The notes beneath the pieces were generated by a model that made no database searches, was not told the DNA's origin, and saw nothing but the letters and a program-made list of their open reading frames with translations. A DNA stretch of 7,411 bases, from contig JAQGIJ010000274.1 of assembly GCA_028291285.1 (NCBI GenBank), positions 1 to 7,411 of the forward strand, in the 5' to 3' direction. This stretch comes from Phenylobacterium sp. (GTDB lineage Bacteria; Pseudomonadota; Alphaproteobacteria; Caulobacterales; Caulobacteraceae). Every line of letters begins with the position of its first letter. Position 1 is the first letter of the stretch. Positions 1 through 5,513 of this stretch are shown here, piece after piece. Made by a program: the position numbers and the translations under genes.

Positions 1-434
1 GTCAGCGCGTCCTTCGGCGGGCAGCCCCAGAACGGGAAGGGGCCGCCGGTCATCCGCCGGTTGATCTCCGCGCCGACGCCGAAGCGGTTGTTGGTGTTGT
101 CGGGCTTGTCCTTGGCCATCTTGTCGATCTGGTTCCAGACCGCGCGCCAGGGCGGCTCGCCCGGCAGCTTCAGCGCCTCGGCGAAGCCGCGCGGGAAGGC
201 CAGGCAGAAGTCGACCCCCAGCAGCGTCCGCTCGCCGCGCTTCTTCAGGTCGTCGAGGATAGCGGTGATCCGCTTCTCCGCCTCCCCGCGGGTCGGCGGA
301 TTGTAGCTCTCGAACGCCATGCGGAAGCGCAGGTCGCGCTTGAGCACGCCGATCCAGATGGAATCGGCGCCGGTGGTCGGCTTCGAGGCCGCGCTCCAGT
401 CGACAATGACGAAGGCGCTGAACAGGCGCGGCAC
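1..434 (-). CDS. Uncharacterised DUF429-like (putative RNase H-fold) protein, N-terminal part, runs off the window
   Basis: Seen: an open minus-strand frame of 144 codons starts at GTG (432-434) and continues past the left edge. The start is fixed by AAAGGAG (441-447), six bases upstream. The protein begins MPRLFSAFVIVDWSAASKP. Two hydrophobic strands each end in aspartate: VIVDWS (Asp12) and LLGVDF (Asp75). TGADSIWIG lies at 22-29, a basic helix at about 50-69, and an NTNNRFG segment at about 113-119. Family knowledge: a strand-ending Asp followed by W/F-S and a second Asp after a GVD strand is typical of DUF429-like proteins, which are predicted to have an RNase H-like fold with metal-binding acidic residues. 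From memory, homologues in alphaproteobacteria carry unhelpful names such as cobalamin or molybdopterin biosynthesis protein; nothing here supports those names. The function is unknown and the C-terminal half is outside the window. It is divergent from the oxidoreductase at 556. Confidence 0.75.
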   Translation of the reverse strand, partial: MPRLFSAFVIVDWSAASKPTTGADSIWIGVLKRDLRFRMAFESYNPPTRGEAEKRITAILDDLKKRGERTLLGVDFCLAFPRGFAEALKLPGEPPWRAVWNQIDKMAKDKPDNTNNRFGVGAEINRRMTGGPFPFWGCPPKDAL

Positions 435-440
435 GGAGAA

Positions 441-447
441 CTCCTTT
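441..447 (-). promoter_or_regulatory. Ribosome binding site deciding the GTG start at 434
   Basis: Read on the minus strand this is AAAGGAG, six bases before the GTG at 434-432. It is the strongest Shine-Dalgarno match in the window. It supports a GTG start for a gene that has no nearby in-frame ATG. Confidence 0.75.
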
Positions 448-463
448 GTCGGGCGTCCGCAGG

Positions 464-492
464 TTCTACTCCCTGGGTTTTGCGCCGGGCAA
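464..492 (-). promoter_or_regulatory. Candidate sigma-70-type promoter for the DUF429-like gene
   Basis: On the minus strand TTGCCC (492-487) and GTAGAA (469-464) are separated by exactly 17 bases. The downstream element extends to AGTAGAAC, which resembles the alphaproteobacterial -10 pattern GCTANAWC at most positions. Transcription would start near 457, giving a leader of about 23 bases that carries the ribosome binding site. This is a visual match only. On the plus strand a weaker pair, TTGGCT (504-509) and GCTAGG (525-530) with 15 bases between, could serve the gene at 556. Confidence 0.35.
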
Positions 493-543
493 TCGCCTTC
501 GGCTTGGCTGAGGTCGCTTTGACTGCTAGGCGCTCCTCCCCAT

Positions 544-549
544 CCGGAG
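544..549 (+). promoter_or_regulatory. Ribosome binding site of the Gfo/Idh/MocA gene
   Basis: CCGGAG lies six bases before the ATG at 556. It supports that start over other in-frame candidates further in. Confidence 0.5.
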
Positions 550-555
550 TTTGGC

Positions 556-1485
556 ATGGTTGAGTCTTTGCGGGGCGGCGTCATCGGCGCGGGCGTGTTC
601 GGCGCCTATCATGCGCGCCAGTACGCCAGGCGGGAGGGCGTGGTGCTCTCCGCGGTGCTCGACACCCATCCCGATCGCGCCGCGCAGCTGGCGGTGCCGC
701 TGGGCGGGCGGGCCTTCCACCAGCTCGCCGACTTCCTCGAGGCGGTCGACGTGGTCACCGTGGCCTCGCCGGCCACCGCCCACGCGGAGCATGCGCTGGC
801 CGCGCTCGCGGCGGGCAAGCCAGTCTATGTCGAGAAGCCGATCGCGGTCAGCCTGGCCGACGCCGAGAAGATCCGCGCGGCGGCCGCCGCCAAGGGCCTC
901 GTGGTCGCCTGCGGCCACCAGGAGCGGGTCGTGTTCCGCGCCATCGGCCTGCTGGACGTACCCGAGCAGCCGCTGCTGCTGGAGGCGCTGCGCCACGGCC
1001 CGCCGTCCGAGCGCAGCCAGGACGTCTCGGCCGTCCTCGACCTGATGGTGCACGACCTCGACCTGGCGCTTTCCCTCTCCGCCGCCGAGCCGGCCGCGAC
1101 GGAAGGCGAGGGGCGGTTCGGCGTCAGCGGCGGCTGGGACACGGCGCGCGCCGAGGTCACCTTCGAGGACGGCTTCACCGCCTTGTTCGACGTCTCGCGG
1201 CAAGCCCCCGCCCGCAAGCGGACCATGCGCGTGGTTTTCCCCTCCGGGGAGGTGGAGATCGACTTCGTGGCGCGCACCTTCCGCAACACCACGCCCTTCG
1301 CCCTCGATCCGGACTTCGCCGAGACCCCGGCGGCGCGGGATCCGCTGGGCGCCAGCGTCGAGAGCTTCCTGCAGGCGGTGCGCGGCCAGGCGCCGCGGCC
1401 GGTGGTCACCCCCGACGAGGCGATCCGGGCGCTGGACCTGGCGCTGGCCGTCGAGCGGGCGCTCGCCGAGGGCGCGCCGGCTTAG
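556..1485 (+). CDS. Gfo/Idh/MocA-family NAD(P)-dependent oxidoreductase
   Basis: A 309-residue cytosolic dehydrogenase of a sugar or sugar-like substrate. Seen: the N-terminal Rossmann glycine motif GAGVFG is at 11-16, with Asp36 at the end of the second strand, where it would bind the cofactor ribose. The family signature EKP is at 93-95 (catalytic Lys94). The D-x-x-x-H motif is Asp162-LMV-His166, followed by DLDL. Lys/Asp/His form the usual catalytic set. The C-terminal alpha/beta domain is complete but compact; many family members have about 330-380 residues. Start: ATG at 556 with CCGGAG (544-549) six bases upstream. Context: it is a single gene, divergent from the DUF429-like gene and convergent with the SDR at 1498. 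Inference: GHQERV (120-125) and VLDLMVHDLDL (160-170) resemble UDP-N-acetylglucosamine 3-dehydrogenase (GnnA)-like members, but no aminotransferase partner lies in the window, so the substrate remains open. Confidence 0.92.
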   Translation: MVESLRGGVIGAGVFGAYHARQYARREGVVLSAVLDTHPDRAAQLAVPLGGRAFHQLADFLEAVDVVTVASPATAHAEHALAALAAGKPVYVEKPIAVSLADAEKIRAAAAAKGLVVACGHQERVVFRAIGLLDVPEQPLLLEALRHGPPSERSQDVSAVLDLMVHDLDLALSLSAAEPAATEGEGRFGVSGGWDTARAEVTFEDGFTALFDVSRQAPARKRTMRVVFPSGEVEIDFVARTFRNTTPFALDPDFAETPAARDPLGASVESFLQAVRGQAPRPVVTPDEAIRALDLALAVERALAEGAPA

Positions 1486-1496
1486 CGGCCGGCCGC
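1485..1496. repeat. Perfect 12-base palindrome in the gap between two convergent stop codons
   Basis: GCGGCCGGCCGC reads the same on both strands. It begins on the last base of the oxidoreductase stop codon and ends two bases before the SDR stop codon (1498-1500). It could fold into a short GC stem on either transcript, but no T-run follows on either strand, so it is not a standard intrinsic terminator. In DNA this GC-rich, chance occurrence is quite possible. Confidence 0.5.
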
Positions 1497-1497
1497 C

Positions 1498-2241
1498 TTA
1501 GTGCGACCCGCCGGCGGCGACGAGGTTCTGTCCGGTCATCCAGCGGCCGTCGTCGCTGGCCAGGAAGGCCACAACTCCGGCGATGTCGTCCGGCTGTCCC
1601 ATCCGGCCCAGCGGCACCGAGGCCGCCGACCGGGCCTTGATCTCCGGCGGCAGGTCCACCAGCAGGTCGGTGTCGACGATCCCCGGCAGGATGGAATTGA
1701 CGGTGATCCGGCGCGGCGCGAACTCCGCCGCCCAGCTGCGGGTGAAGGCCTCCACCGCCGCCTTGCTGGCGGCGTAGACGCCGAGGCCGGCCATCCGCAC
1801 CAGGGTGGTGGTGCTGGAGATATTGATGATCCGCCCGCCGTCGCGCAGCAGCGGCAGGGCCGCCTGGGTGGTGAAAAACACCCCGCGTGCGTTCAGGGCG
1901 AAGAGCGCGTCGTAGGCTTCCGGCGTCATGGTCGCGGTGGTCGGCATGCCGCCGGAGCCGCGGCCGGCGTTGTTCACCAGGATGTCGAGGCCGTCGATCT
2001 GGCCCTTCAGCGTCTCGAACATGGATCGGATCGACGCGATGTCGCTCACGTCGGCCTGGGCGGTCAGCGCCTGGCCGCCCGAGGTCAGGATCTCCTGGCG
2101 CAGACTCTCGGCCGCCTCGGCGCTGTGTCCGTAGTTGATCACCACCCGCGCGCCCTCGGCCGCGAGCCGGGAGGCGATTCCCCGCCCGATGCCGCGTCCG
2201 GCGCCCGTGACCAGCGCCGTCTTGCCGTCCAGCCGTCCCAT
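1498..2241 (-). CDS. Canonical short-chain dehydrogenase/reductase (SDR, FabG-like)
   Basis: A 247-residue classical SDR, predicted to oxidise or reduce a carbonyl/alcohol substrate with NAD(P)(H) in the cytosol, probably as a tetramer. All family landmarks are seen: GAGRGIG at 13-19 binds the nucleotide, ADV is at 63-65, NNAG at 90-93, Asn117, Ser143, Tyr156 and Lys160 (YAASK) form the catalytic tetrad, and the C-terminal PLGRMG...ITGQ-like segment appears as PLGRMG and MTGQN. Asn36-Tyr at the end of strand 2, rather than an acidic residue, leans towards NADP, which is an inference. The tail ends AAGGSH instead of the usual VDGG. Start: ATG at 2239-2241, preceded by GGGAGGGG (2252-2245). Neighbours: it is divergent from the SDR pair at 2336 across 94 bases, and tail-to-tail with the Gfo/Idh/MocA gene 12 bases away. 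The substrate cannot be read from sequence; FabG itself is unlikely to sit in this setting. Confidence 0.93.
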   Translation of the reverse strand: MGRLDGKTALVTGAGRGIGRGIASRLAAEGARVVINYGHSAEAAESLRQEILTSGGQALTAQADVSDIASIRSMFETLKGQIDGLDILVNNAGRGSGGMPTTATMTPEAYDALFALNARGVFFTTQAALPLLRDGGRIINISSTTTLVRMAGLGVYAASKAAVEAFTRSWAAEFAPRRITVNSILPGIVDTDLLVDLPPEIKARSAASVPLGRMGQPDDIAGVVAFLASDDGRWMTGQNLVAAGGSH

Positions 2242-2335
2242 CTGCCCCTCCCGTTGATTGCTTCCGGCTCGGCTTTACACCGGCGCGCCGCCGGGCTGTG
2301 AATGCCATTCGGAACAAAATCACAGAGAGTCGGAC
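2242..2335. other. Shared control region between divergent SDR genes
   Basis: These 94 bases separate the start codons of the minus-strand SDR and the plus-strand SDR pair, so both promoters must lie here or inside the genes. It contains a perfect 10-base palindrome, CGGCGCGCCG (2281-2290), near the middle, which could be an operator or chance. A TTGATT (2254-2259) could be a -35 element, but no convincing -10 lies 16-18 bases beyond it. The plus-strand gene has only a weak AGAGAG (2324-2329) as ribosome binding site. No regulator gene is in the window. Confidence 0.4.
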
Positions 2336-3130
2336 ATGGATCTCGGAATTCAGGGCAAGACGGCGCTGGTCATCGGCGGCAGCCGCGGGATCGGCCGGGG
2401 CTGCACCCTCGAGTTCGCCAGGGAAGGCTGCAACGTCGTCATCGCAGCCCAGAACCCGGGACCGATCGACGAGGCGGTGAAGCTGGCGCAGGCGCAGGGC
2501 GCCAAGGCCATCGGCGTCTCCGCCGACTGCTGTTCCAAGGCGGGGCTGGCCAAGGTGGTCGAGGCCTCGAAGCATGCGTTCGGCGTTCCCGACATCGTCA
2601 TCTTCAATGTCGATTCCGGCCCCAAGGGCGCCTTCCTGGACATCGACGACGAGACCTTCGCCCAAGCCAACACCAACAATGTCATGGCGTTCGCCTGGAT
2701 CGTGCGGATGGTCGTTCCGCATATGCGCGAGAAGGGCTGGGGGCGGATCCTGACGATCGGCACAAACTCGGTGAAGCAGCCGCACCGCGATCTGCCGCGC
2801 GCGGCGCAGAATACCTACCGCGTGGGCGCTCTGGCGCTCTGCAAGACGCTGTCGGCCGAGCTCGGGCCCTTCGGCGTCACCGTCAATACGATCGGCACCG
2901 GCGCGATCGCGACCGAACAGCTGAAGTCGGTCTTCAGCAAGGTCGCCGAGGGCGAGGGCATGACCTACGAGCAGTGGGCCGAGGACAGGTCCGCACGAAT
3001 CCCCATGCGGCGGATCGGCACGCCGCAGGACATGGCCGCCACCGCGGCCTTCCTCTGCTCGGAGCGGGCCGGCTACATCACCGGCCAGGTGCTGCTCGTG
3101 GATGGCGGCTCGATCGAGGCGCTGCAATAG
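2336..3130 (+). CDS. Atypical SDR-fold protein lacking the catalytic Tyr/Lys (first of a tandem pair)
   Basis: A 264-residue SDR with an intact nucleotide-binding motif, GGSRGIG (14-20). It also has Asp64, Asn115 and a well-conserved C-terminal end (RIGTP, ITGQVLLVDGG). Seen: an ungapped match of helix 5 to the neighbouring canonical SDR puts Gln158 where the catalytic Tyr belongs, Arg162 where Lys belongs, and Thr143 where Ser belongs. Tyr161 lies three residues downstream but has no Lys four residues later. NNAG is degenerate (N91-VDSG). From memory, some FabG-like SDR subgroups carry an S-N-x-x-R segment in place of Y-x-x-x-K, and QNTYR here resembles that. Start: ATG at 2336 is chosen because the SDR fold begins immediately after it; the in-frame extension to 2258 adds 26 residues without SDR features, across the divergent promoter region. 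It is followed 14 bases later by a second atypical SDR, almost surely one transcript. It may bind cofactor without classical catalysis. Confidence 0.88.
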   Translation: MDLGIQGKTALVIGGSRGIGRGCTLEFAREGCNVVIAAQNPGPIDEAVKLAQAQGAKAIGVSADCCSKAGLAKVVEASKHAFGVPDIVIFNVDSGPKGAFLDIDDETFAQANTNNVMAFAWIVRMVVPHMREKGWGRILTIGTNSVKQPHRDLPRAAQNTYRVGALALCKTLSAELGPFGVTVNTIGTGAIATEQLKSVFSKVAEGEGMTYEQWAEDRSARIPMRRIGTPQDMAATAAFLCSERAGYITGQVLLVDGGSIEALQ

Positions 3131-3132
3131 GC

Positions 3133-3139
3133 GAGGGGG
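3133..3139 (+). promoter_or_regulatory. Ribosome binding site of the second SDR of the pair
   Basis: GAGGGGG lies five bases before the ATG at 3145, in the 14-base gap after the first SDR's stop codon. It fixes the start, and allows efficient re-initiation on a shared transcript. Confidence 0.6.
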
Positions 3140-3144
3140 CCGCC

Positions 3145-3942
3145 ATGACCGAGCGCCGCGTCGCGCTGATCCAGCGGGCCGACACCTATGTCGGCCCCGC
3201 GCTCGCCCGCAGGCTCGCGGCAAGCGGCCACGACTTCGTGCTGCACAGGCCGCGCGACGGCCTGGTCGAGGCGGTGGCCAGGCTCGGCGCGGCGGTCGAG
3301 GTCGTGCGAGAGGCCGAGATCCCCCGCGCCGGGGCCGGCTCCGACGCCACGGCCGAAGGCATGCAGGCGCTGGTGCGTCGGGCGCTGAGCCGCTTCGGTC
3401 GGCTGGACGCGGCCGCCCTGTCTCCGCCGAGCGGCGCCGAGCTCGGCTTCACGCGCGGCCCGCTGCTGCAGGCCACGGGCGAGCAGATGCGGGCGATGGC
3501 CGGCTATCTCGAGGCCACGCTCCACGGCCTGCAGGCGGTGATCCCGGCGATGCAGGGCCGCGGCGGCCAGATCCTGGTCTTCACCAGCGACGCCGGCGCC
3601 CGGCCGGAGGCGGACTGGTCGCTGTACGGCGCCGCCCGCGCCGGCCAGAGCTTTCTCGTCCAGGCGGCAGCCCTGGAGCATGCGAAGGACGGCATCTGTC
3701 TCAACGCGCTGGGCTCGAAGAACGCGATCTTCCCCGGCTTTCCCAACTGCCCGCCGGACGCCGCCACCGATGCGCAGGTGACGCCCGGGACCTGGTCGGC
3801 GCCCCTGGTGGCCGAGACGCCGCTGGGGCGTCTCGGGACGATGGAGGAGCTCGCCGCCTTCTGCTCCGTCCTGCTGGACGGCTCGAACCGCTTTCAGACG
3901 GCGCAGGTCTTCCACTACAGCGGCGGGTGGAACGCCCTCTAG
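3145..3942 (+). CDS. Atypical SDR-fold protein with a degraded glycine motif (second of a tandem pair)
   Basis: A 265-residue SDR-fold protein. Seen: the N-terminal strand VALIQ is followed by RADTYVG, where a classical SDR has GxxxGxG; the first two glycines are Arg11 and Tyr15, and only Gly17 remains. NNAG is absent (ALSPPSG at about 91-97) and the tetrad Asn is Tyr121. The active-site Ser148 and Tyr161 keep their 13-residue spacing, and the usual Lys is Arg165 (YGAAR). The C-terminal part keeps PLGRLG and ends SGGWNAL. Start: ATG at 3145 with GAGGGGG (3133-3139) five bases upstream. It lies 14 bases after the first atypical SDR and has nearly equal length, so the two are probably co-expressed and may co-assemble. 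Its stop lies one base from the stop of the convergent transpeptidase gene. It could be a pseudoenzyme subunit, or an SDR with unusual cofactor binding. The frame is intact, so it is not a pseudogene. Confidence 0.85.
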   Translation: MTERRVALIQRADTYVGPALARRLAASGHDFVLHRPRDGLVEAVARLGAAVEVVREAEIPRAGAGSDATAEGMQALVRRALSRFGRLDAAALSPPSGAELGFTRGPLLQATGEQMRAMAGYLEATLHGLQAVIPAMQGRGGQILVFTSDAGARPEADWSLYGAARAGQSFLVQAAALEHAKDGICLNALGSKNAIFPGFPNCPPDAATDAQVTPGTWSAPLVAETPLGRLGTMEELAAFCSVLLDGSNRFQTAQVFHYSGGWNAL

Positions 3943-3943
3943 C

Positions 3944-5410
3944 TCAGGTCCGCTTGCCGGCCTTGCGCGGGGCCGGCGGGTGGTCGAGCAGCTGCAGGAG
4001 CATGCCGTCCCAGCCGTAGATGTCGGGCCGGAACGCGATCCGGTCGCCCTGGCCGATGGCCGTGAGGTAGACGAGCCGCACCGGGGTGGCGCGCGCCAGC
4101 TTGATGTGGACGGTCTCGCCCGCCGCCAGCACCTGGTCCACCCGTTCCGGCGGCCAGCCCGGTTCGTTGGACAGGATCAGCTTGGCGAAATCCACCGCCT
4201 GGGCCAGCCGCACGCAGCCGTGGCTCACCGCCCGCTGGGTCTTGGCGAAGGCGGCCTTGGACGGCGTGTCGTGCAGATAGACGGAGTAGGGGTTGTTGAA
4301 CTCGAACTTCACCAGGCCGAGGGCGGCGTCGGGGCCGGGCTTCTGCACCAGGCGGCCGTCCTGCATCGCAAAGCCCTTCGCCTGCAAATAGGCTTCGCCC
4401 TTGGGCAGGATCTCCTTGTCGGCGATCTCCTGGGGCACGTTCCAGGGCGGGTTGAGCACGACGCCGTCGAGCTTCGAGGCCAGCATCGGCGTCTCGTCGC
4501 CGGGCTTTCCGGAGGCGGCGAGCATGTGGGTCGAGAGCCGGCCGTCGACGTAATAGTCCATCGTCGCCGCCGCGGTGTTCACCTCGATGCGGGTCGCAGG
4601 CTCCTCGCGCGGCAGCCAGCGCAGCCGCTCGAGGTTGGCCCGGATCTGCGCCGCCCGGCTCACCGCCGGCACGTTCAGCTCACCCAGCGTCGGCGCGTCC
4701 AGCTGGCCGGAGGCCGCCAGGCCGTGGGCCGCCTGGAACCGCTCCAGGGCCGCGATCAGGCCGCCGTCCACCGGAGCGTCCGTCGGCGCATTGGCCAGCT
4801 GCGGGTCCTCGAAAGCGAGCCGCTGGCGCAGCGCCTGCACCGGCGGCCCCTGCAGGGCGGGCTGCAGCCGGATTGCGGCAACCATAGGCCAGCCGCCCGC
4901 GGCCTCGACCTTCAGATAGGAGACATAGGCCTTCTGCAGGGCCTGGTAGGCGGGAAGCGGGGTGGGCTGGCTCGCCAGCCAGGCCTTCAGCCCGCCCGCG
5001 CGGAGCGCCTGGGTGAGCGTCCCCTCGGCGTCGTAGCTGGCGGGCTTCAGCCCCCAGTCGTGCGGGAAGGCGCACATCGGGATGGAGAGCCCGTGCTCGG
5101 CGCGGCCGTAATCGACGAGGGCGGCGCGCAGCTCCTGGACGGCCTGGGCCTTGTCGCCGGGGCTGTGGGACTGCAGCAGCTGCTCGATGCGCGGCGCGTG
5201 GAACCGGTCGGCGGAGAAGCCGTGCTCGGGCGCCGCCTTCAGGGTCTGCAAGGCGAGGTCGACGTCGCCGCCCTTCAGCGCGGCGTCCTTGTTCTGGCAG
5301 GCGGCGAGCGCCAGGCCGCCGGCGAGCGCCAGCGCCAGGCCAGCGAGCTTCAGCGGGCGGAGGCGCTGCGTGGGACGCGGCCGCCGATTAACATGGATCA
5401 GGACTGTCAT
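3944..5410 (-). CDS. YcbB/LdtD-type L,D-transpeptidase, predicted lipoprotein
   Basis: A 488-residue enzyme predicted to form 3-3 peptidoglycan crosslinks or attach proteins to peptidoglycan in the periplasm. Seen: a basic n-region (RRPRPTQRLRPLK), a hydrophobic core, and a lipobox L35-A-A-C38, so cleavage by signal peptidase II before Cys38 is predicted; the next residue is Gln, which favours outer-membrane sorting. An N-terminal scaffold region follows at about 45-205. A peptidoglycan-binding repeat lies at about 214-246 (ALERFQAAHGL). The YkuD catalytic domain at about 274-440 has His380 and the signature SHGCVRL, with nucleophile Cys399. Length and domain order fit the LdtD/YcbB group. 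Start: ATG at 5410 was preferred; a GTG at 5419 adds three residues, and neither has a clear ribosome binding site. It is divergent from the IlvD gene and abuts the SDR pair tail-to-tail. Confidence 0.92.
   Translation of the reverse strand: MTVLIHVNRRPRPTQRLRPLKLAGLALALAGGLALAACQNKDAALKGGDVDLALQTLKAAPEHGFSADRFHAPRIEQLLQSHSPGDKAQAVQELRAALVDYGRAEHGLSIPMCAFPHDWGLKPASYDAEGTLTQALRAGGLKAWLASQPTPLPAYQALQKAYVSYLKVEAAGGWPMVAAIRLQPALQGPPVQALRQRLAFEDPQLANAPTDAPVDGGLIAALERFQAAHGLAASGQLDAPTLGELNVPAVSRAAQIRANLERLRWLPREEPATRIEVNTAAATMDYYVDGRLSTHMLAASGKPGDETPMLASKLDGVVLNPPWNVPQEIADKEILPKGEAYLQAKGFAMQDGRLVQKPGPDAALGLVKFEFNNPYSVYLHDTPSKAAFAKTQRAVSHGCVRLAQAVDFAKLILSNEPGWPPERVDQVLAAGETVHIKLARATPVRLVYLTAIGQGDRIAFRPDIYGWDGMLLQLLDHPPAPRKAGKRT
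3956..3977. repeat. GC hairpin just past the SDR pair, inside the end of the transpeptidase gene
   Basis: GCCGGCC (3956-3962) and GGCCGGC (3971-3977) are exact inverted copies around an 8-base loop, 13 bases after the SDR stop codon. There is no T-run after it on the plus strand. It encodes the last residues of the minus-strand gene. It could slow readthrough from the SDR operon, but it does not meet the standard for an intrinsic terminator. Confidence 0.35.
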
Positions 5411-5513
5411 GCCCTGCACAACGCGCGAGCTTGACTACGGTCGCGTGCGTGATGGCTTTTCCACAGCTCATCCGGCGCTTAGACAGATCGGCTCATCTTT
5501 GGAGGGCGCCCCG
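5411..5513. other. Divergent control region between the transpeptidase and IlvD genes
   Basis: These 103 bases hold the starts of both genes. TTGACT (5431-5436) matches a -35 element for the plus-strand gene, but the bases 16-18 further on (about 5453-5459, TGGCTTT) are a poor -10. Nothing convincing was seen for the minus strand. No leader peptide rich in Leu/Ile/Val codons, and no attenuator stem followed by a T-run, was found ahead of the IlvD gene, so classic ilv attenuation is not supported. Confidence 0.3.
5501..5506 (+). promoter_or_regulatory. Ribosome binding site deciding the IlvD start
   Basis: GGAGGG lies seven bases before the ATG at 5514. It rules out the much longer in-frame extension that opens back to 5151 through the neighbouring gene's promoter and coding sequence. 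Confidence 0.75.

Noticed and set aside
2258..2335. A 26-residue N-terminal extension of the first atypical SDR.
   Set aside because: It would cover the divergent promoter region. The SDR fold starts right at the ATG at 2336, and the extension resembles no targeting signal.
2338..3144. A fusion reading of the second SDR back to 2302 in the same frame.
   Set aside because: The upstream part is an out-of-frame shadow of the first SDR. A strong ribosome binding site at 3133-3139 and an ATG at 3145 start the SDR-like sequence.
1406..3223. A very long minus-strand open frame (605 codons) spanning parts of four genes.
   Set aside because: It runs antisense to, or out of frame with, genes that have clear family motifs. 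Its translation is Arg/Gly/Ala-rich without any domain, as expected for a shadow frame in GC-rich DNA.
3980..5434. A 484-codon plus-strand open frame opposite the transpeptidase gene.
   Set aside because: The minus strand encodes a complete L,D-transpeptidase with SHGC active site and signal peptide. The plus frame has no recognisable motif and low-complexity composition.
5151..5513. An in-frame upstream extension of the IlvD gene.
   Set aside because: It overlaps the start of the divergent gene and the promoter region, encodes no family sequence, and the GGAGGG site points to ATG 5514.
5452..5513. A possible leader peptide ahead of the IlvD gene (starts MAFPQLIRRLD).
   Set aside because: The frame has no stop before running deep into the IlvD gene (to 5703), is not rich in Ile/Val/Leu codons, and has no attenuator hairpin with a T-run.
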